64,000 bases of DNA from Ignavibacteriaceae bacterium (lineage in GTDB: Bacteria > Bacteroidota > Ignavibacteria > Ignavibacteriales > Ignavibacteriaceae): positions 31,802-95,801 of the forward strand of contig JABWCL010000012.1 of NCBI GenBank assembly GCA_013360295.1, in the 5' to 3' direction. Shown in pieces: positions 8,350 through 17,531 of the stretch. The position numbers were made by a program, and so were the translations under genes. The notes under the pieces were generated by a model that saw nothing but the letters and a program-made list of their open reading frames with translations, was not told the origin of the DNA and did no database searches. Numbering within the stretch: position 1 is the first letter of the stretch; each line of letters begins with the position of its first letter.

Positions 8350-9627
8350 ATGAACTGGACGTTTATATGGCTGTTACTTTTTTCATTCTTCTTAAACGCA
8401 TTTGCCGGCGTGTCTCTGCCAAATACCGAGGTAAAAATCCTCCTTTCGGGTTTTATCAATCACTCTTCATATTATGTCTCGTTTAACTTGTACATAAATC
8501 AGTCGGATTCATTTACTATTCCCACTGATTTTAAGACTGAAAACGCACTGCGGGCGGCTAAGATTAAATGCCGGTTCAGAAATGAGATCACTAAGCAGCA
8601 AGCGATAATCATTCCTAAGCACATAATTATAAAAGACAAAAACAACAGCAGAATAAACGACAGCGACCAGTCAGTTCTTACTCCTGAAAATTCACCTTAT
8701 TTATTCGAAGTTGTTTTTAATCTGCCGCTGCAGAGCAGGGAAATTGATACGTGGGTTTTTGGTTCGGTGTTCAGGTACGACCCTGCCGCGAATGATTTAT
8801 ATTCTGATACAACCCAATCAAGGTTGCAGCAGGGGGCTCAGATCGGCACGGCAATTAATTGCTTTGACCAGCTTTACGCGAAAAAGTTAACACGTTTTGA
8901 GCAGGGAGACGACTTCATCTCGCTGATGATAGATCTTTCGCATCACAAATTATATTCCCCCGATGACAAGGCATCATTTTTATTTCTTAAATCCGCATCT
9001 CTTTACGCAACAGGGAGCCCCGACGCAGAAAGAAGGCTGAAAAGCGAACTTTCCTCCCTACTGATTGCCACCGCCGATAGCTTTGCAAATATCGGAAAAT
9101 TAACAGATGCTAACAGCCTTTACCTAACGGCTTCGGAATTAGCGCCTCTCTCACCCGAATACAGCCTGAAACTAAACTCGTTCAACGCAGAAAAACTAAA
9201 AGCTTATCTCGGAACTGCTTCTTCATTAATACCGGGTGGGCATAGTTTTTATGTTGGGGAGTATTTAAAAGGCTCGCTATATCTGATGCTGTTTGGCACA
9301 GCTGTTTTACTTGCTGACCGTTATTCAGACTTAAAGGAAAGTAATGCGTCGTTGAGCAGGCATTACAAAGCATTAATTCCCACTGCGGGAAACGATAATT
9401 TGGCATTCACCAGGCTTTATCTTCAGTACGCGGATAAGGCGAACAACTACGAAAAGTATTCCAGGCTTTGCAAAGCTGCGGCGGCGGGAGTGATCGCGGC
9501 CGGAATCTATGAGGCGGTATACGGAGTGTATAAATTTTATAGCCCGACAAGTGATAGCCGCTTTTTTGAACTATCATTTGGCGCCCTCCCGGAGCATTAC
9601 AGGATAATGCTGGCAGCCCGGTTCTGA
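8350..9627 (+). CDS. Exported protein with DUF5683-like C-terminal region
   Basis: 425 residues with a signal peptide (hydrophobic core LLLFSFFLNAFA) and no lipobox cysteine. The first about 280 residues are not recognised and include a helical stretch that may be TPR-like (residues about 180-270). From about residue 291 the pattern SLIPGGHSFYVGEYLKGSLY begins, followed by a hydrophobic segment, NLAFTRLYLQYAD and another hydrophobic segment (AAAAGVIAAGIYEAVYGVY). This is the layout of DUF5683-type envelope proteins common in Bacteroidota. Function unknown. It converges with the GH3 gene, with 11 bp between stop codons. Confidence 0.6.
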   Translation: MNWTFIWLLLFSFFLNAFAGVSLPNTEVKILLSGFINHSSYYVSFNLYINQSDSFTIPTDFKTENALRAAKIKCRFRNEITKQQAIIIPKHIIIKDKNNSRINDSDQSVLTPENSPYLFEVVFNLPLQSREIDTWVFGSVFRYDPAANDLYSDTTQSRLQQGAQIGTAINCFDQLYAKKLTRFEQGDDFISLMIDLSHHKLYSPDDKASFLFLKSASLYATGSPDAERRLKSELSSLLIATADSFANIGKLTDANSLYLTASELAPLSPEYSLKLNSFNAEKLKAYLGTASSLIPGGHSFYVGEYLKGSLYLMLFGTAVLLADRYSDLKESNASLSRHYKALIPTAGNDNLAFTRLYLQYADKANNYEKYSRLCKAAAAGVIAAGIYEAVYGVYKFYSPTSDSRFFELSFGALPEHYRIMLAARF

Positions 9628-9638
9628 TAATCGTATCT

Positions 9639-10997
9639 TTAATGCAATGATATCAGCTTCCTGGTCGCTGAATATGAGCCGGCAGTAAGACGCAGGAAAT
9701 ATACTCCCGAAGCAAGCCCGTTAACGCGCACAACGTGGCTTCCGCTACGATAGATCCCATATGCCGGCACGTTCACAATTTCTCCGCAAACGTTGTAGAG
9801 AGTAACAGTAACGTGCATTTCTTCCGGCAAATAAAAAGATACCTCCGTTTGCCCCCGGAATGGATTCGGATAATTCTGATAGACTACCGGAGTCACGGCT
9901 GTTTCTCGCGCAATATCTTCAGCGCCCGCGATAAGCCCGTATTTCTGCTTCATCGCGATGATTCTTTCGTATGCCTCATCAATCCGCGACTGTGTAATCC
10001 TCCCCTGCAGCACCGCCTGCTCAATTATATTAATTACTCTCCGGGTGAGAGAAATATTGCTACTAAGCGTTGCCGTATACAATAGTATATCGTTCCCTGC
10101 CCTGATCGCGAGCTCCACAGCCTCCGTGAATGTATAGTTCTGTGTAATCGCCGACATACCCATCGCGTCAGTAATCACAACTCCGTTAAACCCTATACTG
10201 TCCCTCAACAGCTGAGTCGCGGCTTTATGAGAAAGACTGGCGGGGTAAACCGAATCTATTCCCGCGTGGTAGAGATGACCGGTCATAACAAAATCCGTGA
10301 ATCCGTCCGCAACAAGCCGCTTATAGGGAATTAGTTCATCGCTGCTCCAGGTATTGGTAATGTCGGTGAAACCGAGGTGAGAATCCTGAAGCGCGCTCCC
10401 GTGTCCGGGATAGTGTTTCAGCGAGACGGCTATTTTCTTTTTATTAAACTCATCAGCAAACCACTTGGTATGATAGTATACGCTCTCAGGCACAGCGGAG
10501 TAACTGCGTTCAAGTTTTCCGATGGCAGGACTGTTTGGATTTACATTTACATCCGCCACCGGAGCAAGATTGACATTAAAGCCCGACTGCTGCAGCCACC
10601 CTGCCATTATTGCAGCCATTCTTCGGGTCGAATCTTCTTTATTAAAGATATAACCGAGTTTGTACGCAGTATAAGATGTATCGAAACCGTTCGACCTGTT
10701 CAGACGCGCAACCCTTCCCCCCTCCTGGTCAACCGCGATAAACGGTGGGGTTGAAGCGAGCATCTTAATTGTATCATTCAGAAACTTCACCTGGGAGGGA
10801 TTTGAGATATTTCCCGCGAATAAGATCACCCCGCCTAAATTAAGATTCCTGAGATCTGATTTAATTGTATCGTGAAGCCTGGTACCTGTAAATCCCGTCC
10901 AGACCATCTGGCCGATTTTATACCGTAGACTCTGGGCGTTAGAATTATAACAGGCCAGAAAACAAAAAATTATAAGCGACAGGAATCGAAATTTCAT
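9639..10997 (-). CDS. Secreted GH3 beta-N-acetylhexosaminidase-like glycosidase, T9SS cargo
   Basis: 452 residues. A signal peptide (LIIFCFLACYNSNAQ) precedes a glycoside hydrolase family 3 TIM barrel: VGQMVWTGFTGT-like start, PPFIAVDQEGGRVARL, then KHYPGHGSALQDSH (near residue 200), the His/Asp dyad of the NagZ branch. The nucleophile lies in VVITDAMGM (near residue 276). NagZ enzymes release N-acetylglucosamine from muropeptides in the cytoplasm; here the signal peptide and a C-terminal NYPNPFRGQTEVSFYL sorting domain send the enzyme outside. A role in scavenging peptidoglycan or chitin fragments is likely but not proven. There is no C-terminal GH3_C domain, as in NagZ. Confidence 0.85.
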   Translation of the reverse strand: MKFRFLSLIIFCFLACYNSNAQSLRYKIGQMVWTGFTGTRLHDTIKSDLRNLNLGGVILFAGNISNPSQVKFLNDTIKMLASTPPFIAVDQEGGRVARLNRSNGFDTSYTAYKLGYIFNKEDSTRRMAAIMAGWLQQSGFNVNLAPVADVNVNPNSPAIGKLERSYSAVPESVYYHTKWFADEFNKKKIAVSLKHYPGHGSALQDSHLGFTDITNTWSSDELIPYKRLVADGFTDFVMTGHLYHAGIDSVYPASLSHKAATQLLRDSIGFNGVVITDAMGMSAITQNYTFTEAVELAIRAGNDILLYTATLSSNISLTRRVINIIEQAVLQGRITQSRIDEAYERIIAMKQKYGLIAGAEDIARETAVTPVVYQNYPNPFRGQTEVSFYLPEEMHVTVTLYNVCGEIVNVPAYGIYRSGSHVVRVNGLASGVYFLRLTAGSYSATRKLISLH

Positions 10998-11050
10998 ATT
11001 AAATATATTATTATTCAGTTTTTTTCAGGAGAATTCCAAATCCCTGGAAT

Positions 11051-11713
11051 TCAGGTAATATGGTTTATAAAGGCATCTATTATTAAAGACGTGTAATTAA
11101 AATTTTTTCTCATTCTGTTTTTCCCTTTTGATGACCTGTTAATACAGCCATCAGAGAGCACCCAGTCAGCAGTATTAAAATTTCCCTCATCATCATAGTA
11201 TTCTAAAAGTTTTACCCTGTACCCATTCTCCTCCAATAGACTGCGTAACTGCTTATAATTATACAGCACCCTGTGTGTTTCACTCCCTAAACCGGTTCCA
11301 CCGGGTTCAACCATCGCGATGTAATCCAGAGAAGGATGTTTCCCGTCGGGTACCGCAATCCTGATATATCCGTCCCGGGCGAGATTGCTCTTACAGTGCT
11401 TAAAGATTACTTTGGCTTCTGAAGCCGTAAAATGTTCGAGCACGTGTTCCATCAATATAGCATCCGCTTTTTTCCCCGCCATCCAATAATGCCAACTATC
11501 CTCATTAAGAATGTTAAAATAAGGATATTCCAGAGGAATCCAGCCGCGTTGAAAAATTCCGCTCGCCCCCGGAACTATACGGAGTTTTCCATTGACACCA
11601 GGATACCTTAGCCTTAACCATCCGTAAATCGCGAATGGCAGAGTATAAACCGCGTGACGGAAACTTTCGAACGCCGGGAACTTTACTCTGATAAATTTCA
11701 GGATGAAGCGCAT
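11051..11713 (-). CDS. SAM-methyltransferase-like protein, possibly lacking the SAM motif
   Basis: 220 residues from ATG 11713; a TTG start at 11725 in the same frame is possible. The middle has AILMEHVLEHF, then IFKHCKSNLARDGYIRIAVPDG, typical of class I methyltransferases of the COG4627/type 11 kind. In those, an earlier KLxLGCG motif binds SAM. Here the matching place reads KLRIVPGASGIFQRGWIPLE, so the glycine-rich loop is changed. It may have lost activity or bind SAM differently. The C-terminal part (HRVLYNYKQLRSLLEENGY) fits the family. It is monocistronic. Confidence 0.65.
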   Translation of the reverse strand: MRFILKFIRVKFPAFESFRHAVYTLPFAIYGWLRLRYPGVNGKLRIVPGASGIFQRGWIPLEYPYFNILNEDSWHYWMAGKKADAILMEHVLEHFTASEAKVIFKHCKSNLARDGYIRIAVPDGKHPSLDYIAMVEPGGTGLGSETHRVLYNYKQLRSLLEENGYRVKLLEYYDDEGNFNTADWVLSDGCINRSSKGKNRMRKNFNYTSLIIDAFINHIT

Positions 11714-11882
11714 TGAACAAAACAATAAACAGAGAAATAGGGTATTCTAATCAAGTACTCACGTAAAGAGCATCTGCCCGGTTTTGTGCCGGAGGATAAG
11801 CGGCTGAAGCGGAGTGCAGATAATCATAAATCTAATAATTGTAAGCAGTAATATCGTTTTATCATTAATTATGCTTTCGCGG

Positions 11883-13961
11883 CTACTTATCGGAAACAGG
11901 CGGATGATACTTTACCGGGATCATCACTTCAAACGCAGCGCCTCCGCCAGCGTGGTTCCGGGCGCTTAGGCTTGCATTCAGGAGGTCACCCATTTCCTTG
12001 CATAACCTGAGGCCTAATCCTGTTCCTTTTTCATTATTCGTCCCTCTTTTAGGCTGAATTTTATTAGTGAACAGATCCTCCATCAATTCTTCGGGTATCC
12101 CTTCTCCGCTATCGGCGATTTTCAGCGACACGGTTTCACCCGAACGCACTGCTGATATATTTATCTCTCCTCCGGCAACAGAATACTTTATCGCGTTTGA
12201 AAGTAAGTTTCTGACGATCAGATTCAGTATTTCCTTATCCGTATGAACATCTATAAAATCATCGCCGCTGTAACGGATAGTGAGGCTCTTCTTTGCCGCA
12301 GTTGAATTGTTGAGGGAAATAATTCCGTCTATCTGAGCTTTAAGGTCGAATGATTCGGCGTGTACTTTTATCCTTCCGGTATCAAGCGTTGCCCACGAGA
12401 GAAGATTCTCAAGAAGGTTCTGAAGGCTCTGGGTAAGCAGGTATGATTCGCGCGCGAAATAATCAAATTTTTCACCGGAAAGCCCGTCACGTTCTTTCGC
12501 AATGATTTCCACCATTCCAAGAAGCGTAAACAGAGGGCCGCGAAGATCGTGTGCAATGATCTTAAAAAACTTCTCCCTGTCCCTGATAAGGAAATTAAGT
12601 TCCTCATTCAGTTTCTCGAGTTCCTCTTTGCTCTTCTTAAGATCACGGTTAACCGCGTCAAGCTCTTTATTCGATCGTTGCTTGTTTCTATAGGCAATGA
12701 TTGTAACCGCTGTGATAAGTACGAGCAGAACGATCGTAATGAGAAGGTATATCTTAATCATTGAATCCTTTTCGTTTATCTCCCGTAGGGACTCAATCTC
12801 TTCTTCGCGTTTTTCCGCCTGGTAGACTGCCTCAAGTTCCCGGATTTTTCGTGTATTGTCCGCTGAGTACAAGCTGTCATTATAATCCAGGTACAACTTA
12901 TGCTGTTCAAGTGATTTTTTATAATCACCCTTTTTCTCATATACCGCGGAAATTGCCTTATAGATGGCGACCAATCCCCTCAGGTCATTGAGGCTGTCAC
13001 GAATCCGTCTGGCTTCATTTAAATACACGAGGCTTTCATCATATCTTTTAAGATCTGACAGCGCTCCTCCGATATTGGCAAAAGAGCCTGCAGCGCCTCT
13101 TACGTCGTTAATCCTTTTCTTTAGTTCGAGAGACTTAAATGAATATTCAAACCCTTTGTTGTCTTCATTCAGGAACCTGTAAAGGAGGGCAATATTTTCA
13201 TACGCTCCTGCCTGTCCGCGCAGGTCTCCGGTTTCAATATAGATTTTCTCCGCTTTACGGGCGTAATCCATCGCCAATATATAATTTTTGACGTTTATCA
13301 GGATGATAAGTTCGTGAGTGTAGATATCGGCAAGGACAGATTTATCTGTAAGCGGTGCGGCAGTTTCCATCGCAATTCCATTATACTCTAAAGCCTTCTT
13401 TGTATCTTTTAATATATAGTAGAGTATTGCCAGATGAGTATATCCCTTAGCAGTTTCGAGGATGTCGCCGGTTTCGCGGGCGATTCTTAATCCGGTTAAA
13501 TAATGCTCCATCGCGGTTTGAAGATTACTTGCCAGCGCGGCATTCCTCCCTGCCTGAATGTATAACGCCCCAAGTATCTCCTTCTGCCCTTCCTTGCTGG
13601 CCTTTTCAATGGTATTCGAAAGCAGGCGCTCCGCTTCACGGTGGCGTGAGAGGGAGATGAGGCACTCAGCCTTTGCACCGGCCACTTTGTAACTGAGCTG
13701 AGCATTGCGCTGTACTTCATCGGAAAGAAGAGCTGTTTCCGCGAGTAAATATGTTCTGCCCGGATCCGCGGCAACTAACACTCTTAGATTGCTGATAAGC
13801 GGGCGGGCGATGTTTCCTTTTCCGGTACTCTCAAGTGATAATAGCAGGCTGTCCGGATTAATGGTTTGCGAAAAGAGAACCGCGGACGAGAACAATATCA
13901 GGAAGAGAGACTTAAGCAGGGTTCCGGTGTAAATAACTTTCTCCTGGGTTTCTGCGAACAT
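11883..13961 (-). CDS. TPR-domain sensor histidine kinase
   Basis: 692 residues. A signal-anchor (LLKSLFLILFSSAVLFSQ) leads into about 350 residues of TPR helices in the periplasm. A membrane helix follows near residues 400-420 (YLLITIVLLVLITAVTIIAY), then a coiled coil (KKSKEELEKLNEELNFL). The HisKA domain has the phospho-acceptor in FFKIIAHDLRGPLFTLLG (near residue 470). The HATPase_c domain has NLLSNAIKYS (N box), DSGEGIPEE (G1) and KGTGLGLRLCKEMG (G2). It is complete and likely active. No response regulator is adjacent, so its partner is elsewhere. The periplasmic TPR suggests sensing of a protein or peptide. Confidence 0.9.
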   Translation of the reverse strand: MFAETQEKVIYTGTLLKSLFLILFSSAVLFSQTINPDSLLLSLESTGKGNIARPLISNLRVLVAADPGRTYLLAETALLSDEVQRNAQLSYKVAGAKAECLISLSRHREAERLLSNTIEKASKEGQKEILGALYIQAGRNAALASNLQTAMEHYLTGLRIARETGDILETAKGYTHLAILYYILKDTKKALEYNGIAMETAAPLTDKSVLADIYTHELIILINVKNYILAMDYARKAEKIYIETGDLRGQAGAYENIALLYRFLNEDNKGFEYSFKSLELKKRINDVRGAAGSFANIGGALSDLKRYDESLVYLNEARRIRDSLNDLRGLVAIYKAISAVYEKKGDYKKSLEQHKLYLDYNDSLYSADNTRKIRELEAVYQAEKREEEIESLREINEKDSMIKIYLLITIVLLVLITAVTIIAYRNKQRSNKELDAVNRDLKKSKEELEKLNEELNFLIRDREKFFKIIAHDLRGPLFTLLGMVEIIAKERDGLSGEKFDYFARESYLLTQSLQNLLENLLSWATLDTGRIKVHAESFDLKAQIDGIISLNNSTAAKKSLTIRYSGDDFIDVHTDKEILNLIVRNLLSNAIKYSVAGGEINISAVRSGETVSLKIADSGEGIPEELMEDLFTNKIQPKRGTNNEKGTGLGLRLCKEMGDLLNASLSARNHAGGGAAFEVMIPVKYHPPVSDK

Positions 13962-14042
13962 TTATATTCTTTTGAAGAAGAACAAATTTTTATAAATTAT
14001 CCCTCAAAATACATTCAAAATATCATCAATACAACATTAATA

Positions 14043-14483
14043 ATGAACAAGAACTACGACCCCAGAATGCACACCGCGGAGCATATTCTGAACGGAACTA
14101 TGGCGAAAATGTTCGGCCGCGGCAGGGCTTTCTCCGCCCACATCGAAAAAAAGAAATCCAAATGCGACTACCGTTTCGACCGCGGACTGACGGCAGAAGA
14201 ACAGCAGATAATCGAGAATAAGGTAAATGAAGTTATCTCACAAAACCTGCCGGTATATGAGGACTTTATGCCAAGAGGAGAAGCGGAAAAAACTTTTAAC
14301 CTGGAGCGGCTGCCGGATGAAGCCGGAGATAATATCAGGATAATCAAAGTTGGTGATTATGACGCCTGCCCCTGCATAGGCACTCACGTGAATAATACAT
14401 CGGAGATCGGAATGTTCTCCATTATCAGCAGTTCTTTTGAAGAAGGAGTGATGAGGCTCAGGTTCCGGCTTAGGGACGAATAA
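14043..14483 (+). CDS. Stand-alone alanyl-tRNA editing (AlaX-like) protein
   Basis: 146 residues. The zinc-binding editing-site pattern is present: HxxxH at 10-14 (HTAEHIL) and CxxxH at 111-115 (CIGTHV), as in the second additional domain of AlaRS/ThrRS and AlaX proteins. These hydrolyse Ser- or Gly-mischarged tRNA-Ala. The frame is open upstream to 13866, but that part overlaps the opposite-strand kinase gene and reads as non-family sequence; the ATG at 14043 puts the HxxxH where AlaX proteins have it. No clear Shine-Dalgarno is seen. At 146 residues it is short, an AlaX-S-like form. Confidence 0.8.
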   Translation: MNKNYDPRMHTAEHILNGTMAKMFGRGRAFSAHIEKKKSKCDYRFDRGLTAEEQQIIENKVNEVISQNLPVYEDFMPRGEAEKTFNLERLPDEAGDNIRIIKVGDYDACPCIGTHVNNTSEIGMFSIISSSFEEGVMRLRFRLRDE

Positions 14484-14485
14484 AT

Positions 14486-14510
14486 AAAAACGCCCCATTG
14501 CTGGGGCGCA
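14486..14510 (-). terminator. Rho-independent terminator of the vor operon
   Basis: Stem CGCCCCA (14491-14497) with TGGGGCG (14502-14508) and a 4-nt loop. The T-rich run (TTTTTATTTA) lies on the minus-strand side, so it ends transcription of the vor operon. It sits immediately after the stop of the opposite-strand AlaX gene. Confidence 0.85.
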
Positions 14511-14555
14511 TAAAAAATAAAAAAGGAACTTCAATACCCCCGAATACTCTTTTAC

Positions 14556-14813
14556 CTAACTGAAGCTTGAAACAATCCCATCGGTTGACTGTGAGCGGGC
14601 GTGTATCTCATTCAGTTTCTGTATCATCCGGAGTATTTCAGACCGCCTCACATCAATGATCTGACCGAGGAAATCCTTTATTTCGGGTGAATTGCATTCG
14701 TCGAAAACTTCTTCGTAAAAGCGCACAGTAGCGGTTTCTCTTCGAAGAGCCTCATTCAACATTGCGCAGGAGTTCCTGCAGGTGTGCTGGCATTTTAATT
14801 CTGAGTCGGTCAT
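14556..14813 (-). CDS. Small Cys-rich helical protein at the end of the vor operon
   Basis: 85 residues, not assigned to a family. The N terminus has three spaced cysteines (KCQHTCRNSCAM: Cys 8, 12, 16; a fourth at about 40). The rest is a predicted helical hairpin with ALRRETATVRFYEEV and IIDVRRSEILRMIQKLNEI, resembling one half of a ferritin-like or rubrerythrin-like bundle. It starts 15 bp after the gamma subunit gene and shares its terminator, so it is co-transcribed with the oxidoreductase. A metal-binding or oxidative-protection role for the oxygen-sensitive enzyme is an inference. Confidence 0.55.
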   Translation of the reverse strand: MTDSELKCQHTCRNSCAMLNEALRRETATVRFYEEVFDECNSPEIKDFLGQIIDVRRSEILRMIQKLNEIHARSQSTDGIVSSFS

Positions 14814-14828
14814 ATGGATATCCGTTTT

Positions 14829-15392
14829 TTATGCGTGTACGTTTAGTTGCTCTGCGGCCATTTCTTTACCGCGCAGTATAGCTTTTTCATTCAATGGTAT
14901 CGTGTGGTGATGCCTTTCTGGCAGCACTTTCTTCAGCGCGCCGAGTACGCTTTCGAGCGCGACAAGCGGTTTCATTTCAAGGAACGCGCCAAGCATTATC
15001 ATATTCGCGATCTGCTTTTTGTTCATCTTATTCGCTTCTTCGATAGCCGCTATCTTAAGCACGGTAATGTCCGTCCTTGTAGGAGCGGTAATCACTGTGG
15101 AAGCTTCATAGATCAGAACCCCTCCCGGTTTGATCGCCGCTTCAAATTTTTCCATTGAGGGCTGGTTCAGGATAATCCCCGAATCATACTTTGATATTAT
15201 CGGGGAACTAATCGGGCCTTCCGAAATTATGACGATACAGTTGGCGGTACCGCCGCGCATTTCAGGGCCGTATGATGGCATCCAGCTTGTTTCTTTATTG
15301 TCAAACATCGCGGCATAAGCAAGGGTCTGGCCCATTGAGAGGACACCCTGTCCGCCGAAGCCCGCGATAATTATTTCATCAGATTTGTACAT
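14829..15392 (-). CDS. 2-oxoacid:ferredoxin oxidoreductase gamma subunit
   Basis: 187 residues. It starts with IIIAGFGGQGVLSMGQTLA, the hallmark of the gamma domain (POR_N/2-oxoacid oxidoreductase catalytic domain), then WMPSYGPEMRGGTANCIV and an SGIILNQPSMEKFE segment. This subunit helps close the active site and bind CoA. AAAGGAG at 15401-15407 supports the ATG at 15392. It is the fourth gene of the delta-alpha-beta-gamma operon. Confidence 0.92.
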   Translation of the reverse strand: MYKSDEIIIAGFGGQGVLSMGQTLAYAAMFDNKETSWMPSYGPEMRGGTANCIVIISEGPISSPIISKYDSGIILNQPSMEKFEAAIKPGGVLIYEASTVITAPTRTDITVLKIAAIEEANKMNKKQIANMIMLGAFLEMKPLVALESVLGALKKVLPERHHHTIPLNEKAILRGKEMAAEQLNVHA

Positions 15393-15405
15393 AGTAATAT
15401 CTCCT

Positions 15406-16176
15406 TTAATTCTTTCCCGGCACTTTCAGGTCGCCGAGCGGATACATAGGAAGCATGTTGTCTTCAAGCCACTTTATCGAATCAGCCGGGTTAACTCTCC
15501 AGCCTGAAGGACAGTTGGAAACTATCTCTACAAAACTGGTGCCCTTGTGAAGCTTCTGGTACTCAAAAGCATTCCTGATCGCTTTTTTGCATTTACGGAC
15601 GGCGTTCGGGGTATGCACTGCCTGCCGCGTTACGTAATAAGCGCCGGGCAGATGCGCAACAAGATCCGTCATCTTAAGCGGGTGTCCCATTGCTTCAACT
15701 TCCCTTCCGTAGGGACTGGTTGAAGTGATCTGGTGGCATAAGGTTGTGGGAGCCATCTGGCCGCCGGTCATTCCGTAAATTGCGTTGTTAATAAAAAATA
15801 TGGCAATGTTTTCGCCGCGGTTTACCGTATGGATTGTCTCCGCGGTACCTATAGCAGCAAGGTCTCCGTCACCCTGGTAGGTGAAAACATATTTTTCGGG
15901 GAGCAGTCTTCTGATACCCGTGGCAACAGCGCAGGCTCTGCCGTGAGCAGCTTCCTGCATATCAACCATCATATAATGATAGGCGAATACAGAGCATCCT
16001 ACCGGCGCCACACCGATTGTCTGCTCCTCTATTCCCATCTCTTCCACAACTTCCATAATGAGGCGGTGTGCTACACCGTGCCCGCAGCCCGGGCAGTAGT
16101 GGAACGCGGTATCGCTCAGAGTATGCGGTTTTTCGTAAACCAGTTCAAGGTCTTCTAATACTGTATTGTCTTCCAT
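15406..16176 (-). CDS. 2-oxoacid:ferredoxin oxidoreductase beta subunit (TPP-binding)
   Basis: 256 residues from ATG 16176; a TTG two codons upstream is in frame, but AGGAG at 16183-16187 fits the ATG best. FHYCPGCGHGVAHRLI gives the cluster/TPP-side CPGCGH motif. TPP and Mg are bound by GDGDLAAIG...N...IYGMTGGQM. It follows the alpha gene with a 9-bp gap, the Shine-Dalgarno overlapping the alpha stop codon, which points to coupled translation. With the other subunits it oxidatively decarboxylates a 2-oxoacid to the acyl-CoA and passes electrons to ferredoxin. Confidence 0.92.
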   Translation of the reverse strand: MEDNTVLEDLELVYEKPHTLSDTAFHYCPGCGHGVAHRLIMEVVEEMGIEEQTIGVAPVGCSVFAYHYMMVDMQEAAHGRACAVATGIRRLLPEKYVFTYQGDGDLAAIGTAETIHTVNRGENIAIFFINNAIYGMTGGQMAPTTLCHQITSTSPYGREVEAMGHPLKMTDLVAHLPGAYYVTRQAVHTPNAVRKCKKAIRNAFEYQKLHKGTSFVEIVSNCPSGWRVNPADSIKWLEDNMLPMYPLGDLKVPGKN

Positions 16177-16185
16177 TGTCAACTC

Positions 16186-17283
16186 CTAATCCTGTAATGC
16201 TGCTGATTTTTCTTCGATCTGTTCAAGCACCTCAAGTATCTCTTCCGGCGTCGGGATGATGCCGCCCATTCTGCCTTTGAAAAATACTTCTGTCTTACCG
16301 TTCACCGCGAGGCGAACGTCTTCTACCATCTGTCCGGAATTCATTTCCACGTCAAGGAAAGCCTTCGCGTGACCGGCCAGCTGGTTTATCCTCTCATAAG
16401 GGAACGGGAACAGCGTCTGCGGGCGCAGCAAACCTGCTTTAATTCCTTTTTCGCGCGCAAGATCTACAGTCTTGCGGACGATCCTCGCGCTGAGCCCGTA
16501 CGCAACCAGGATATACTCAGCGTCTTCGATCTGGTATTCCTCATAACGCACTTCGTTTTCCATTATCGTCTTATACTTAGCCTGCAGGTGAAGGTTTATC
16601 TCCTCCATCTTTTCAGATTGTATATGCAATGATGTAATGACGTTGGGGCCCCTCTCCTTCGGTTTACCGGTGGTAGCCCAGGGCGGAACTGTTTTCGGGA
16701 GCGAACCCTCGGCACGGAGGTCAACTTTCTCCATCATCTGTCCGAGCGCGCCGTCGGCGAGTATCATCGCCGGGTTACGGTATTTTTCCGCGAGTTCGAA
16801 CCCGAGGAAAACAAAGTCAGCCATTTCCTGCACTGAAGCCGGGGCAAGAACGATCAGGCGGTAGTCTCCGTGTCCGCCTCCCTTAACAGCCTGGAAATAA
16901 TCTCCCTGGGAAGGCTGAATGGTACCAAGGCCTGGGCCGCCCCTGTTGATGTTCGCGAGCAGGCAGGGGAGTTCAGCGGAAGCGATATAGGATAATCCCT
17001 CCTGCATAAGGCTTATACCGGGGCTTGAGGAAGTGGTCATTACCCTTCCGCCTGCACCCGCGGCGCCATAAATCATATTAATTGCTGCAACTTCGCTCTC
17101 AGCCTGAAGCACTACTCCGCTTCTGTGCGGCACTTCAACTGTGAGGTATTCGAGTATTTCAGACTGAGGAGTGATCGGGTAACCAAAATACCCGTCCATA
17201 CCGGCGCGAATTGCCGCCTCGGCAAGGGCTTCATTACCCTTCATCAGTTTTACTTCACGTGGTTTTAATTCTCTTTTTTCCAT
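16186..17283 (-). CDS. vorB: 2-oxoacid:ferredoxin oxidoreductase alpha subunit, VorB-type
   Basis: 365 residues. It begins VKLMKGNEALAEAAIRAGMDGYFGYPITPQSEI, the start typical of the VorB (3-methyl-2-oxobutanoate) alpha subunit, though 2-oxoglutarate enzymes are close. TTSSSPGISLMQEGLSY and NINRGGPGLGTIQPSQGDY fit the family. The frame stays open upstream to 17370, but this would overlap the delta gene by about 76 bp and adds non-family sequence; ATG 17283 is chosen. The probable substrate is a branched-chain 2-oxoacid or 2-oxoglutarate; the sequence alone does not settle which. Confidence 0.88.
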   Translation of the reverse strand: MEKRELKPREVKLMKGNEALAEAAIRAGMDGYFGYPITPQSEILEYLTVEVPHRSGVVLQAESEVAAINMIYGAAGAGGRVMTTSSSPGISLMQEGLSYIASAELPCLLANINRGGPGLGTIQPSQGDYFQAVKGGGHGDYRLIVLAPASVQEMADFVFLGFELAEKYRNPAMILADGALGQMMEKVDLRAEGSLPKTVPPWATTGKPKERGPNVITSLHIQSEKMEEINLHLQAKYKTIMENEVRYEEYQIEDAEYILVAYGLSARIVRKTVDLAREKGIKAGLLRPQTLFPFPYERINQLAGHAKAFLDVEMNSGQMVEDVRLAVNGKTEVFFKGRMGGIIPTPEEILEVLEQIEEKSAALQD

Positions 17284-17294
17284 AATCACAAACC

Positions 17295-17531
17295 TTAGAC
17301 AGCTTTCTTCATAGATGATTTTGACTGCCTGAAAACGGTAAATACCGCGTCGGGACAAACAAGCGCGCAATTGGTGCAGCCTGTGCAGGCGTCATTCTTT
17401 AACTGGATGAACTTATAGCCCTTAAGGTTAATATTATTTGTGAGGGCAAGGCAGTCCTGCGGACAGGCGCTGATGCACAGTTCGCATCCCTTGCAGAGTT
17501 CGGTAGCTATTTTAACTGTTCCTTTTATCAT
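17295..17531 (-). CDS. 2-oxoacid:ferredoxin oxidoreductase delta (ferredoxin) subunit
   Basis: 78 residues with two [4Fe-4S] motifs: Cys 13, 16, 19, 23 and Cys 49, 52, 55, 59, each ending in CP. First gene of the operon delta-alpha-beta-gamma-small protein. It passes electrons from the TPP subunit to external ferredoxin. An AAGGAA lies about 9 nt before the ATG. Confidence 0.9.
   Translation of the reverse strand: MIKGTVKIATELCKGCELCISACPQDCLALTNNINLKGYKFIQLKNDACTGCTNCALVCPDAVFTVFRQSKSSMKKAV

Noticed and set aside
17284..17370. Upstream extension of the VorB frame
   Set aside because: It overlaps the ferredoxin subunit gene by about 76 bp and adds sequence unlike the family.
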